In this document: piece by piece, positions 27,293 through 35,820 of the stretch
Layout of the letters: each line of letters starts with the position of its first letter
Position numbering within the stretch: position 1 is the first letter of the stretch
Source: Cupriavidus oxalaticus
Lineage (GTDB): Bacteria; Pseudomonadota; Gammaproteobacteria; Burkholderiales; Burkholderiaceae
Assembly: GCF_004768545.1 (NCBI RefSeq)
Contig: NZ_CP038636.1
Span: 620,001 to 684,000 of the forward strand
Reading direction: 5' to 3'
Length of the DNA stretch: 64,000 nt
Program-made: the position numbers and the translations under genes
The notes under the pieces: model-generated
Database searches by the model: none
Seen by the model: the letters and a program-made list of their open reading frames with translations, nothing else
Told to the model about the DNA's origin: nothing

Positions 27293-27472
27293 CGCGCTAC
27301 GCCATGGTGTTGACGCCGCCTCCCGCGAAGCGGTTGCCAGTTCTGACAGGTATGGGTCAAAATGCCCGCCCTTCAACAAGACCAGTCGCTTGAGCTCCAA
27401 TGCCTGTTGGTAAGCGTTTAGCGCCAGATCGGTGACAGCGATGTGATCGCGATCGGCCACCAGCATCGGCAA
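27293..27472 (-). pseudogene. Alpha/beta-hydrolase C-terminal remnant
   Basis: About 55 codons reading PMLVADRDHIAVTDLALNAY, then ELKRLVLLKGGHFDPYLSEL. This is the end of a dienelactone-hydrolase/acetyl-esterase-like protein: the acidic residue strand (VADRD) and the catalytic His in GGHFDPY. The nucleophile half is missing; a terminator hairpin lies directly upstream. The frame runs into the RRM gene, giving an apparent 153-residue fusion that is probably accidental. Confidence 0.65.
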
Positions 27473-27487
27473 TCCATGGTTTCGTCA

Positions 27488-27521
27488 CCCGGCGTTCAGC
27501 GGTGGGCCGCTGAACGCCGGG
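27488..27521 (-). terminator. Terminator hairpin after RRM copy 2
   Basis: Perfect 15-bp stem, CCCGGCGTTCAGCGG against CCGCTGAACGCCGGG, with a TGGG loop, 21 nt beyond the RRM stop at 27542. No long T-run follows on the minus strand, so termination strength is uncertain. Confidence 0.7.
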
Positions 27522-27541
27522 CCCGTTCGAGAGTGCCGCCG

Positions 27542-27778
27542 CTACCCGTTCCACCGCGGCACCCAAGCTTGCAGGCGCTGGCCGTGATAGATATGCCCGC
27601 TGATTCTTCGGGCCAGCGCCGTGGCCTCCGCGCGCGTCATCTCCATCTCGATGACCGCGGTCGGCATGTCGCCTTCCACGATGAGTGTGACTTTTTCGAC
27701 CGGTGCGTATGCACTCAGGGCCTCACGGACTCCGTCTTCCGACACGTCGTGGGGCAGGTTTTGAATCACGATTCGCAT
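27542..27778 (-). CDS. Small RRM-fold RNA-binding protein, copy 2
   Basis: 78 residues, a complete RRM: MRIVIQNLPHDVSEDGVREA (RNP2-like beta1 and helix 1), PVEKVTLIVEGDMPTAVIEM (beta2-beta3 in the RNP1 position, though lacking the usual aromatic pair), ATALARRISGHIYHGQRLQA (helix 2, beta4). Single-RRM proteins of this size bind RNA in cyanobacteria and some proteobacteria. It lies 41 nt downstream of the DUF3141 stop on the same strand, so it is probably the tail of that operon. Confidence 0.75.
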   Translation of the reverse strand: MRIVIQNLPHDVSEDGVREALSAYAPVEKVTLIVEGDMPTAVIEMEMTRAEATALARRISGHIYHGQRLQAWVPRWNG

Positions 27779-27819
27779 AGACGTCTACCCTTCCGGCATT
27801 TCGCTCGATTACCGCTCCG

Positions 27820-30138
27820 TCACCGACCAACCGCGCGCAGGGCCCCGCTGCCGCCCGCCTCGCCGAGCACGTCGCGGATGCGCGCGAGCATCGCCCTCTG
27901 CGCGGCCGTGGGCTGGATGCCCTGCACCCGCTCGTCGGCGAGCACGCGCTCCAGCAGCGTGAGCAGCCGATCCCGGTCCTCATGCTCGGCCAGCAGTAGC
28001 GGCAGCGTCTCGATTGCTTTTTCCGGCTCGTAGCGCGCGATGATTGCCTGCTCGCCGCCGATGCGCCGCACCTGGTCGCGCGGCAGATCCGGCAGCAGCT
28101 CGCGATAGTCTTCGATCAACTCCTGCGCGAGCTGCACGCGGGAGAGCGGGAGCGGCTCGCCCTTGCGCGCCAGCAGGACGGCGACCCGCGCGAGTGCTTC
28201 CGCGTAGCCGCCGCTCCCGATCGAAGCCAGCGCTTCCTTGACGAAGGGGAGCTCGCGTGGGGCCGCTTGCTGCGCCTCCGTTTCGCCCTCGCGCCCGTCG
28301 GCGAGGTAGAAGGCGAACAGGTTGCCGTAGATCAGGAAGAAGGCAGCCTCGCTCAGCGCATCGCGCAGGGCGCGGTGGCATTCGAGCGACGCGCTGGTCA
28401 GCTCGGACACCATCTCCTCGATCCCTCGCGCCGGATGCTCGGCCCCCGGCGCCTGGCGCTGGGCCTTCACGGCCTGGGCGGCCGGCCCCAGCCACCACAG
28501 CCAGGGGTTGAGGTCGGAGATCGCCCAGCGTTGCAGGCGCATCGGGTGGAAGATGCGCCCCAGCTTCGCGGTGTACTCGTTTGCCAGCGCCTTGACCCAT
28601 GGCCGCCCGAAGAGCTCGTACGCGTACTGGTTGAATTCCGAGACGACGCTCACCGCCTCGAAGGGCCTTTCATCGGCGCGCTTGAAACGATTCAGGCGAG
28701 CGGCGACGTCCTCCAGGCGCAGTTCCTCGAAGCTCACCTCGTACGCCGGCTTGCCGCCGGCTTCCTTCTGCTCCGCGATCCGCATTCCGTACAGGCCGGG
28801 CGGCAGCGCCTCGATGGACTTCAGAACCGAGACGATCTGGGTGTATTCCTTCCTCGCCACCTGGCCGGAAACGAAGATGCCGAGGTGGCCGACTTCCTCG
28901 TGCATCAGACCGACGATCACCTGCCCGTTGGCCTTGATCTCGTCCGTGCTGCCATAGACGTCGGCGACCCAGTTGAAGGCCTGTTGCGGCGGCGTGATGT
29001 TGTCTCCCAGCGAGGCGAACAGCACGATGGGCGCCCTGATCTCGCGCAGGTCGAGCGCGCCGCGCGGGCCGGCTTTCACCGTGCCAGACCACAGCTTGTT
29101 GCCGACGAAGAGGTTCTGCGTGATCCATTCGATCTCCTCGCCGTTCAAGATGTAATAGCCGCCCCACCAGCGTTCGAACTCGAGGAAGCGTGCCGGCTCG
29201 GTGTCGGCGTTGGCAAACACCCGGTAGTACTTGTCCCAGAAGGTGTTCGCAGGGTTGAGGTTCTCGAAGTTCTGCACCAGCCAGGCGCCGTCGAATTTCC
29301 CGGCGCCGAGGTCGGAGGTGAGGGAGGCGAGCCAGGTGCCGCCGAGCAGTCCCCCTGCATAGCGCATTGGATTGTCGCCCTCGCCCTCGCGCCAGGCGCC
29401 GCCCCAGTAGGACATCGGCGCGCCGACGATCACCACCGGGCCGATGTCGTCGGGGTCGGAGGCCGCCAGCATCATCGCCGCCCAGCCGGCCTGACAGTTG
29501 CCGATGATCGCGGGCTTCTCGGCGTCGGGGTGCAGCGAGCGCACGCGGTGCACGAACTCGCGCTCGGCATTGCACACATCTGGCAGCGTCTGTCCCGGTT
29601 CGGGATTGGGGAAGAACATCACGAAGTACACCGGATGGCCTGCGCGCAATGCCACGCCGACCTGGGAATCGTCTTTGAATCCGCCTATGCCCGGTCCGTG
29701 GCCACCACGCGGGTCGATGATCACGTAGGGGCGGCGCCTGGGATCGATCGTCGTGCCCTCGGGCGGAACGATGCGCACCAGCGCGTAGTTGACCGGACGC
29801 TCCAGCGAACGCCCGTCCATGATCGTCTCGTAGTCGAAGTGCAGCACCGGCGGCAAGCCTTGCTGCTCGTGCTCGATGAAGTTGTTGCCGCGCTGGCGCA
29901 GCGTGTCCCAGAGCAGGATGGAGCGCTGGCCGAAGTCCGCCGCGTATTGCGCACCGCCCGCCCACATCTGCCACGGCATCATGGGGCTCGCCATCAGCCC
30001 GGCGGGTTGCCCCGCACAGGCCTTCTGTACCCGCTCGCCGAAGCGCTCCACCGCAAGCTTCGTGCGCGTCTGCAGTACCTGCGCGACCTTCGCGGAGATA
30101 TCGTGGCTCTGGGAGAGTTGTCTGGCTGTATTGCTCAT
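27820..30138 (-). CDS. DUF3141 protein, PHA-synthase-like alpha/beta hydrolase
   Basis: 772 residues from the ATG at 30138 (AGGAAG at 6 nt). The central domain (about 130-410) resembles class III PHA synthases: YVIIDPRGGHGPGIGGFKDD, the nucleophile elbow IIGNCQAGWAAM with Cys in place of Ser, and LFASLGDNITPPQQAFNW and GLMHEEVGHLGIFVSG carrying candidate Asp and His. N-terminal helices and a 300-residue C-terminal helical tail (LPLSRVQLAQELIEDYRELL) are extra. DUF3141 proteins are often annotated as poly(3-hydroxyalkanoate) synthetases; activity is not established. Genes for FabI, CoA transferase, AckA and Pta lie upstream on the same strand. Two fragments of a second copy are nearby (31386 and 34986). 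Confidence 0.88.
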   Translation of the reverse strand: MSNTARQLSQSHDISAKVAQVLQTRTKLAVERFGERVQKACAGQPAGLMASPMMPWQMWAGGAQYAADFGQRSILLWDTLRQRGNNFIEHEQQGLPPVLHFDYETIMDGRSLERPVNYALVRIVPPEGTTIDPRRRPYVIIDPRGGHGPGIGGFKDDSQVGVALRAGHPVYFVMFFPNPEPGQTLPDVCNAEREFVHRVRSLHPDAEKPAIIGNCQAGWAAMMLAASDPDDIGPVVIVGAPMSYWGGAWREGEGDNPMRYAGGLLGGTWLASLTSDLGAGKFDGAWLVQNFENLNPANTFWDKYYRVFANADTEPARFLEFERWWGGYYILNGEEIEWITQNLFVGNKLWSGTVKAGPRGALDLREIRAPIVLFASLGDNITPPQQAFNWVADVYGSTDEIKANGQVIVGLMHEEVGHLGIFVSGQVARKEYTQIVSVLKSIEALPPGLYGMRIAEQKEAGGKPAYEVSFEELRLEDVAARLNRFKRADERPFEAVSVVSEFNQYAYELFGRPWVKALANEYTAKLGRIFHPMRLQRWAISDLNPWLWWLGPAAQAVKAQRQAPGAEHPARGIEEMVSELTSASLECHRALRDALSEAAFFLIYGNLFAFYLADGREGETEAQQAAPRELPFVKEALASIGSGGYAEALARVAVLLARKGEPLPLSRVQLAQELIEDYRELLPDLPRDQVRRIGGEQAIIARYEPEKAIETLPLLLAEHEDRDRLLTLLERVLADERVQGIQPTAAQRAMLARIRDVLGEAGGSGALRAVGR

Positions 30139-30321
30139 CAGGTCTTCCTTTCCTGGGTGCCGGCAAACGGTTCGCCCCGGCACCATTTGTATCGAAAACG
30201 CGTCAGTTCATTCCCGAGCGACGCGGCACCACGCACATCCTGGTGGCATCCGATCGCCAAGTCGTAACCCTGCTGCGCAGCCTCATTCGGAATTGCGTGG
30301 GTCAGCACGGCGCCGCCGCGG

Positions 30322-31167
30322 TCAAGCCATGTTGTGCAGGCCGGCGTCGATGTAGACCACGTCGCCCGTCATGCCGGAGGAAGCGGGGCCGGCGAGGAAG
30401 GCAACCACCCGGCCGACCTCGGCGATGTCGACCAGGCGCTGGCCCGGGGAGCGTGTGACCGCCATGTCGATCAGCTCGTCGAATTGAGCGATGCCGCTTG
30501 CAGCGCGGGTGCGCAGCGGGCCGGGCGAAACGGCGAATACGCGGATGCCCTGCGCGCCGAGCTCCTTCGCCATATAGCGCACCGAGGCCTCGAGCGCCGC
30601 CTTCACCGGGCCCATCATGTTGTAGTTGTTCACCACCTTGTCCGCGCCGTAATAGCTCATGGTGATGAGCGTGCCGCCCTGAGTCATCAGCGGCTCGGCG
30701 AGCCGCGCCATCTCAAGGAAGGAATGGCAGGACACCTGCATTGCCTGCAGGAATCCGGCCTGCGAGCAGTCGACGACGCGGCCGTGCAGGTCGGCGCGCG
30801 GCGCGAACGCAATCGAGTGGATGACGAAATCGAGCCGCCCCCAGTCGGCGCGGATGCGTTCGAACACCGACTGCATCTGCCCGGGCTGGGTGACGTCGAG
30901 CGGCAGCAGCAGCGAAGCGTCGATCTGCTCGGCGAGCGGCGCGACGTACTGCCTGGCCTTGTCGTTCAGGTAGGTCAGCGCGACGTCCGCGCCGAAGGCA
31001 CGCAGCTTGACAGCGCAGCCGTACGCTATGCTATCGGCGTTTGCGACTCCGATCACGAGGCCGCGCTTGCCTTTCAGCATGTCGCCGACGCGCGAGTTCG
31101 GGTCCCAGACGGTGGGCAGCGAATCGATCGCCTTGTGCGGATCGGCCGGGATGGGGGTATCGGTCAT
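30322..31167 (-). CDS. fabI: FabI-like enoyl-ACP reductase
   Basis: 281 residues from ATG 31167 (GGAG at 8 nt); the longer frame to 31359 is upstream noise. Cofactor loop GLVIGVANADSIAYGCAV (~34-51), catalytic pair in YNMMGPVKAALE (Tyr-x6-Lys), and the FabI-type C-terminus VAFLAGPASSGMTGDVVYID. It reduces trans-2-enoyl-ACP with NAD(P)H in fatty-acid synthesis. A FabI paralogue beside pta/ackA and a DUF3141 protein is a recurrent proteobacterial neighbourhood, so it probably serves a specialised acyl pathway and not the housekeeping one. Confidence 0.88.
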   Translation of the reverse strand: MTDTPIPADPHKAIDSLPTVWDPNSRVGDMLKGKRGLVIGVANADSIAYGCAVKLRAFGADVALTYLNDKARQYVAPLAEQIDASLLLPLDVTQPGQMQSVFERIRADWGRLDFVIHSIAFAPRADLHGRVVDCSQAGFLQAMQVSCHSFLEMARLAEPLMTQGGTLITMSYYGADKVVNNYNMMGPVKAALEASVRYMAKELGAQGIRVFAVSPGPLRTRAASGIAQFDELIDMAVTRSPGQRLVDIAEVGRVVAFLAGPASSGMTGDVVYIDAGLHNMA

Positions 31168-31385
31168 GACGGAATCTCCAGTAGTTAATGCGTTCGCGTA
31201 GCGCTCACTTTTCCAGGACGTAGCGCCCCGGCGCGTCGTCGAGAGGCCGTTCTGCTGGCAAGCCCATGAGCGCTGGCTTGGCCGGAGCGCCGGAGTGCGC
31301 GCGCAGCCACTAGTGCCATGTGGGCCACCAGGACCCCTCTTTGCGCGGTGCCTCAGCAAGCCAGCGATCCGGGTCGTTCCGAGCG

Positions 31386-31457
31386 AACCTGCTCGCCTTC
31401 TACCTCGCCGACGGGCGCGAGGGCGAAACGGAGGCGCAGCAAGCGGCCCCGCGCGAG
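31386..31457 (+). pseudogene. Inverted DUF3141 fragment
   Basis: 72 bp coding NLLAFYLADGREGETEAQQA on the plus strand, almost identical at the DNA level to the complement of 28250-28321 inside the intact DUF3141 gene (two differences visible). It lies inverted between scoB and fabI. It shows that a second DUF3141 copy was here and was mostly lost with inversion. Confidence 0.8.
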
Positions 31458-31491
31458 ACCAGCGGCAGGATCGGCCACAGTGTTTCCGCTG

Positions 31492-32190
31492 TCATATTGC
31501 TGCTCCATCGAAGAACATCTCCGGCACCCGCGCGGGCACCACAAGCCTGGCCTGAGTCGCCTCTTGTACCTGCTCGACCGACACGCCGGGCGCCGTCTCA
31601 ATTAACACCGCCTTGCCCGTGGCGAACGAAATCACTGCCAGTTCGGTAACGACAAGGTCCACTGGCCGCAGCCCGGTCAGCGGCAAAGTGCATTGGCTGA
31701 CCAGCTTGGACTTGCCCTTTGCGCAATGCTGCATGGCTACCACAACGCGCCTGGCGCCAGCCACCAGGTCCATGGCCCCGCCCATTCCCGGCACAAGCTT
31801 GCCGGGAATGGTCCAGTTTGCAAGGTGCCCGGCCTCATCGACCTCCAGTGCGCCCAGCACCGTCATGTCGAGGTGATGCCCGCGGATCAGGCCAAAGGAC
31901 ATGGCGCTGTCGAACGTACAGGCCCCGGGCAACGCGGTGACCGGTTGGCCCGCCGCGTCGGTCAGGAAGCCTTCGGCCATGCCGGCCTCCGGGATTGGGC
32001 CGGTGCCAATCAGGCCGTTCTCGGACTGGAAAAAGATGTGCATGCCTTGCGGCACATAGTTGGCCACCAGCGTGGGGATGCCTACGCCGAGGTTGACCAA
32101 CATGCCGTCGCGCAGTTCTTGCGCCACGCGCCTGGCTATCACCGTTTGTGCGTCCATGGCTTTTCCTGTTCCTGCGCCTGCCGGCGTCAT
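31492..32190 (-). CDS. scoB: 3-oxoacid CoA-transferase subunit B
   Basis: 232 residues. The catalytic Glu lies in FFQSENGLIGTGP (SENG motif, about 53-61 from MDAQ). Other landmarks: LGVGIPTLVANYVPQGM and GAMDLVAGARRVVVAMQHCA. With subunit A it moves CoA between succinyl-CoA or acetyl-CoA and 3-oxoacids such as acetoacetate. The ATG at 32190 overlaps the scoA stop (ATGA, 32187-32190); a second ATG at 32157 gives the shorter standard N-terminus and may also be used. Confidence 0.92.
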   Translation of the reverse strand: MTPAGAGTGKAMDAQTVIARRVAQELRDGMLVNLGVGIPTLVANYVPQGMHIFFQSENGLIGTGPIPEAGMAEGFLTDAAGQPVTALPGACTFDSAMSFGLIRGHHLDMTVLGALEVDEAGHLANWTIPGKLVPGMGGAMDLVAGARRVVVAMQHCAKGKSKLVSQCTLPLTGLRPVDLVVTELAVISFATGKAVLIETAPGVSVEQVQEATQARLVVPARVPEMFFDGAAI

Positions 32191-32834
32191 TGATGCGCGA
32201 TGAGGTAATCCACCAGGACCGATGGCGTCATCACATGGTCGGGCGGAATCATGCCGATCGGCACGATGTGGGCTGCATCCACGATGACCGTCGCGGCCGC
32301 CATGGCGATGACTGGGTTGAAATTGCGCGCGGTCAGCGCATACACCAGATTGCCCTGGTAGTCCGACAGGAATGCCTCCACCAGCGCAAAGTCGGCGCGC
32401 AGCGGTGTCTCCAGCAGATACTCGACGCCCTCCACCTCCAGCTTGCGCTTGCCTGCCTCGACCAGCGTCCCGACGCCGGTCTGCGTCAGGATGCCGCCCA
32501 GCCCGCAACCGGCCGCGCGGATGCGTTCGATCAGGGTCCCCTGCGGCACCAGGTCGACCTCCAGCGCGCCCACGATCATCTGGCGCTGGGTTTCGGGATT
32601 GAGGCCGATGTGACTGACGATCGCCTTGCGCAAGACGCCCGCCGCAACCAGCTTGCCTATGCCCCTGCCTGGCACCGCGGTATCGTTGGCGATCACCGTG
32701 AGGTCCCGCTTGCCCTGGCGCATGAGTTCGTTCATCAGACGCTCCGGCGTGCCGACGCCCATGAAGCCGCCGACCATGACCGTTGCGCCGTCAGGGATCA
32801 AGGCGACCGCACCTTCGAGTGAGATGATCTTCAT
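32187..32834 (-). CDS. scoA: 3-oxoacid CoA-transferase subunit A
   Basis: 215 residues, ATG at 32834 with GGAGG at 5 nt, overlapping the ackA stop by ATGA. Motifs: GATVMVGGFMGVGTPERLMN (CoA-binding glycine-rich loop), NDTAVPGRGIGKLVAAG, GTLIERIRAAGCGLGGILTQ, TARNFNPVIAMAA. It pairs with the following scoB. Co-translation with pta and ackA suggests that acyl-CoA, acyl-phosphate and 3-oxoacyl-CoA pools are interconverted by this operon. Confidence 0.93.
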   Translation of the reverse strand: MKIISLEGAVALIPDGATVMVGGFMGVGTPERLMNELMRQGKRDLTVIANDTAVPGRGIGKLVAAGVLRKAIVSHIGLNPETQRQMIVGALEVDLVPQGTLIERIRAAGCGLGGILTQTGVGTLVEAGKRKLEVEGVEYLLETPLRADFALVEAFLSDYQGNLVYALTARNFNPVIAMAAATVIVDAAHIVPIGMIPPDHVMTPSVLVDYLIAHQ

Positions 32835-34021
32835 AGCGCCTCCGTTCCGATCACCGACCTGGTGTGCCTTGCGATCATCAGTTCCTCGTTCGTCGGGATG
32901 ACCCACACTGGCACCTTGCTCGATGGCGTGCTGATTCTCGGCTCGCCCCTGGCGTTCGCCCCGGCATCAAGCACAATGCCAAGCCAGTCCGCCTGCCGGC
33001 AAACCTGCTCGCGAATCGGCGCGGCATGCTCGCCGACGCCGGCGGTAAATACGAGCGCATCCAGCCCTTGTGCCGCTGCCGCCAGCGAGCCAAGCTCACG
33101 CCCGATCCGGTAGGTATAGAGCTCCACGGCGAAGCGGGCGCGAGGATCCTGGCTGGCGAGCAGCGTGCGCATGTCGCTGGAAATGCCGGATACGCCGAGC
33201 AGCCCGGACTTGCGGTAGATGAGGTCTTCGACTGCGCGCGCATCCATGCCGAGCTCATCCATCATGTACAGGATGACACCGGGATCCAGGTTGCCGCAGC
33301 GTGTGCCCATGGGCAACCCGTCCACCGCGGTGAATCCCATTGTGCTGGCAACGCTCCGCCCGGCCACGAGCGCGCACATGCTGCTGCCATTGCCCAGATG
33401 CGCAACCACGGTGCGACCCGCGGCGGCGGTAGCGTCGACAGCCGGCAGGACGCTGGCAATGTACTCGTAGGAAAGCCCGTGAAAGCCGTAGCGCCGCACG
33501 CCGCGCTGCGTGATCGAGGCAGGTAGCGCGAAAGCCTGCGCCGCTTCCGGCTGGCCGCGGTGAAACGCCGTGTCGAAACAGACGATTTGCGGGAGCTCCG
33601 GGCGTCGCTGCGCGAGAATCCGGATCGGCTTGAGGTTGTGCGGCTGGTGCAAAGGGGCCAGGGGGCTCAGGGCGTCCAGCGCAGCGACGACCTCGGGAGT
33701 GGCCTTCACCGCCTGCGTGAACTGTACGCCTCCGTGCACCACCCGGTGCCCCACTGCGACCAGATGGTGACCCTCGCCGTGCCCGCGCAGGAACTCCGCA
33801 AGAAAGGCGATGGCGCCGCCATGTCCCAGTTCCGTGCCGTCGCCCCAGTGCTTCGTCTCCACCTCCGCGCCCGACGCGTTGGCGGCACGAAAGGCTGGCG
33901 ACGTGTAGATGCCCTCGATACTGCCGCGCAGCAAAAGATCCGGTTCGTCGCCGTAGGCACCGAAGGCGCTGAACTTGATGCTCGACGAGCCTGCATTGAG
34001 TACCAGTATCACGTCGGCCAT
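32831..34021 (-). CDS. ackA: Acetate/propionate-type kinase
   Basis: 396 residues from ATG 34021; the longer frame covers the end of pta. Conserved landmarks: VLVLNAGSSSIKFSAF (N-terminal phosphate loop), VGHRVVHGG, CFDTAFHRGQP (catalytic Asp), YGFHGLSYEYIA, VVAHLGNGSSMCAL, DPGVILYM and FTAGVGEHAAPIR. It makes ATP from acyl-phosphate and ADP. It begins 4 nt after pta ends, so the two enzymes work as a pair: acyl-CoA to acyl-phosphate to acid plus ATP. Confidence 0.95.
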   Translation of the reverse strand: MADVILVLNAGSSSIKFSAFGAYGDEPDLLLRGSIEGIYTSPAFRAANASGAEVETKHWGDGTELGHGGAIAFLAEFLRGHGEGHHLVAVGHRVVHGGVQFTQAVKATPEVVAALDALSPLAPLHQPHNLKPIRILAQRRPELPQIVCFDTAFHRGQPEAAQAFALPASITQRGVRRYGFHGLSYEYIASVLPAVDATAAAGRTVVAHLGNGSSMCALVAGRSVASTMGFTAVDGLPMGTRCGNLDPGVILYMMDELGMDARAVEDLIYRKSGLLGVSGISSDMRTLLASQDPRARFAVELYTYRIGRELGSLAAAAQGLDALVFTAGVGEHAAPIREQVCRQADWLGIVLDAGANARGEPRISTPSSKVPVWVIPTNEELMIARHTRSVIGTEAL

Positions 34022-34025
34022 GGCA

Positions 34026-34967
34026 TCACCCCAGTGCCTTGCCCGACTCGCGGCGGGCCTTTGCCACCAGCGCGGCAACCGCGCAGGATGCCAGCCGGGT
34101 CGACACGGAGTCCGCCCTGCTGGTGAGAATGATGGGTACTCGCGCGCCGAGCACGATGCCGGCCGCATCAGCACCGGCGAGAAAGGACAGGCTCTTGGCG
34201 AGCATGTTGCCTGCTTCAAGGTCGGGCACCAGCAGCACGTTGGCGCGGCCCGCAACCGGCGAATCGATCTTCTTGATGCGGGCGGCCTCCAGGTTGATGG
34301 CGTTGTCGAGGGCCAGCGGGCCGTCGACGATTGCACCAGTGATCTGGTGACGTTCAACCATCTTGCACAGCGCCGCAGCTTCGATGGTGGACGGGACCTT
34401 CGGATTGACGGTCTCCATCGCCGAGAGGATCGCCACCCTTACCTCCTTGAACTGCAGCGCATGGGCCAAATCGATGGCGTTCTGGAGGATGTCCGCCTTC
34501 TCGGCGAGCGTGGGGGCAATGTTCACGGCGGCATCCGTGATGATCAGCGCCTCTTCATGGTCCGGCACGTCCATCACGAAGCAGTGACTGACACGTCGGG
34601 AAGTGCGCAAGCCGGCATCGCCCTTGACCACCTCCGCCATCAGTTCATCCGTATGCAGGCTGCCTTTCATCAGCGCCTCGGCCTTGCCTTGGCGCACCAG
34701 TTGCACGGCAGCGGCGGCAGCCGCATGGCTGAAGGGCGTGTCGACGATCGTATACGGGCTGATGTCGATGATACCGTTGGCCCTGGCCGTTTCCTCGATG
34801 CGAGCTCTGGGGCCGACCAGTATGGGGGTGATTAACCCCAACTGCGCAGCCTCAACCGCTCCTTCCAGCGAACTCCTGTCGCACGGGTGCACCACCGCCG
34901 TCGGGGTTGGCGGGATGGACTTGCAGAAATCAATCAGCCGCTGGTACTTCTCGTGCTTCGTGTTCAC
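34026..34967 (-). CDS. pta: Phosphate acetyl/butyryl transferase
   Basis: 313 residues of the PTA_PTB catalytic fold, without the N-terminal MaoC domain carried by some relatives. Motifs: TPILVGPRARIEETARANGI, EALMKGSLHTDELM, IITDAAVNIAPTL, VVERHQ-type region and ANVLLVPDLEAGNMLAKSLS. It converts acyl-CoA and phosphate to acyl-phosphate. GTG 34967 has GGAGG at 7 nt; GTG 34973 is too close to the same site. Acetyl versus butyryl specificity cannot be read here. Confidence 0.9.
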   Translation of the reverse strand: MNTKHEKYQRLIDFCKSIPPTPTAVVHPCDRSSLEGAVEAAQLGLITPILVGPRARIEETARANGIIDISPYTIVDTPFSHAAAAAAVQLVRQGKAEALMKGSLHTDELMAEVVKGDAGLRTSRRVSHCFVMDVPDHEEALIITDAAVNIAPTLAEKADILQNAIDLAHALQFKEVRVAILSAMETVNPKVPSTIEAAALCKMVERHQITGAIVDGPLALDNAINLEAARIKKIDSPVAGRANVLLVPDLEAGNMLAKSLSFLAGADAAGIVLGARVPIILTSRADSVSTRLASCAVAALVAKARRESGKALG

Positions 34968-34985
34968 TGGCACTCCTCCTGCTCA

Positions 34986-35190
34986 AGTAAGCCGCCGCCG
35001 GCAGCATTCCCGGCCGCTCAGGCTCGACCGCCCTTTCCGGTTCGTAGCGCGATGATCTTGCTGGCCGCCGATACGACGCGCCGCGTCGGGTGGTAGTTCG
35101 GGGAGTAGGTCCCGGTACTCTTCAATCAGCTCATGCGCGAGCCGCAGCCGGGAAAGCGGGAGGGGCTCATCCCGACTCCATGTGCTGCCC
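34986..35190 (-). pseudogene. DUF3141 C-terminal fragment
   Basis: About 65 codons: EPLPLSRLRLAHELIEEYRD, LLPELPPDAARRIGGQQ, matching the tail of the intact DUF3141 protein (EPLPLSRVQLAQELIEDYRE). After RRIGGQQ a frameshift destroys the IIARYEPEK continuation. It sits directly upstream of pta, so a DUF3141 gene once preceded the operon and its 3' end survives. Confidence 0.8.
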
Positions 35191-35344
35191 GCGTGCTGTT
35201 CAAACTGGGCTCCGTGACACCACTCGAAAAAGACTGGCACACGTGGGCCGAACCACCTTGCGCTACGTCAAAGGGAATGCGCGGTTGCCCTTGAGTGGGT
35301 GCTGCTATCGCCCGAGCCAGTCGGTCATAGCAGCGGCGCGGCAG

Positions 35345-35572
35345 TCATTCTCGGATGCGGTCCTCGATCGGTGCCGAAATGCCATCGATGCGGACGATTT
35401 GGCTAGCAATTTCAGTGGCCAATTCCCGGATAAGGACATCCGGAGACGCGAAGTACTTGCAAAACGTCCCGCGTGACACATCCGCCTCCCGGATCACGTC
35501 ATCGACCGACATGGCGGCGTGCCCCTTGCTCGCTACCAGCTTCAGTGCACTGTTCAGAAGCCGCCAACGCAT
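35345..35572 (-). pseudogene. TetR-family regulator, truncated after the HTH
   Basis: 75 codons. The DNA-binding domain is intact (RWRLLNSALKLVASKGHAAM, SVDDVIREADVSRGTFCKYF), but a stop follows at residue 76 where about 120 more residues of ligand-binding domain should come. It could still bind DNA as a short protein, but most likely it is a dead gene. The 18-bp palindrome at 35690-35707 is probably its former operator. Confidence 0.7.
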
Positions 35573-35689
35573 TCGTGACCTGCCCGCCCGATTCTTGCTT
35601 CAGGTTCGCATTATTCAACGGGCGGGCGTCGTCGCCTGTTGGGCCTCGTTTCCTGGTCTAACCCGCGCGGTCACAGGAAACTGAAAATC

Positions 35690-35707
35690 GATGACAAATT
35701 TGTCATC
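35690..35707. promoter_or_regulatory. Perfect 18-bp palindrome, candidate TetR operator
   Basis: GATGACAAATTTGTCATC, a perfect inverted repeat located 118 bp upstream of the truncated tetR start and 89 bp upstream of an orphan ribosome site and ATG on the other strand. This is the classic position for a TetR operator between divergent genes. Binding by this regulator is inferred. Confidence 0.6.
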
Positions 35708-35784
35708 AACCTGCCAGTCGTTGGTTGGAATCCCCCTCCTAGACTCCTTTCCACGACGGGACATTTGCCCGCCGGGCAATCGTC

Positions 35785-35820
35785 AGGAGGACACCATGAA
35801 GCAATTAATTCTGTCTGGGT
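35785..35820 (+). pseudogene. Orphan gene start (ribosome site plus 8 codons)
   Basis: AGGAGGA at 35785-35791, 4 nt spacing, ATG at 35796, then KQLILSG before the frame enters the antisense of the AI-2E gene 3' end and stops at 35879. The strong translation signal without a gene body suggests that a gene divergent from tetR was cut off here by a rearrangement. Confidence 0.5.

Noticed and set aside
28267..30267. 666-codon plus-strand open frame opposite the DUF3141 gene
   Set aside because: Mirror of a GC-rich gene; its composition (His/Arg/Val/Gly-rich) is that of an antisense frame and it has no ribosome site.
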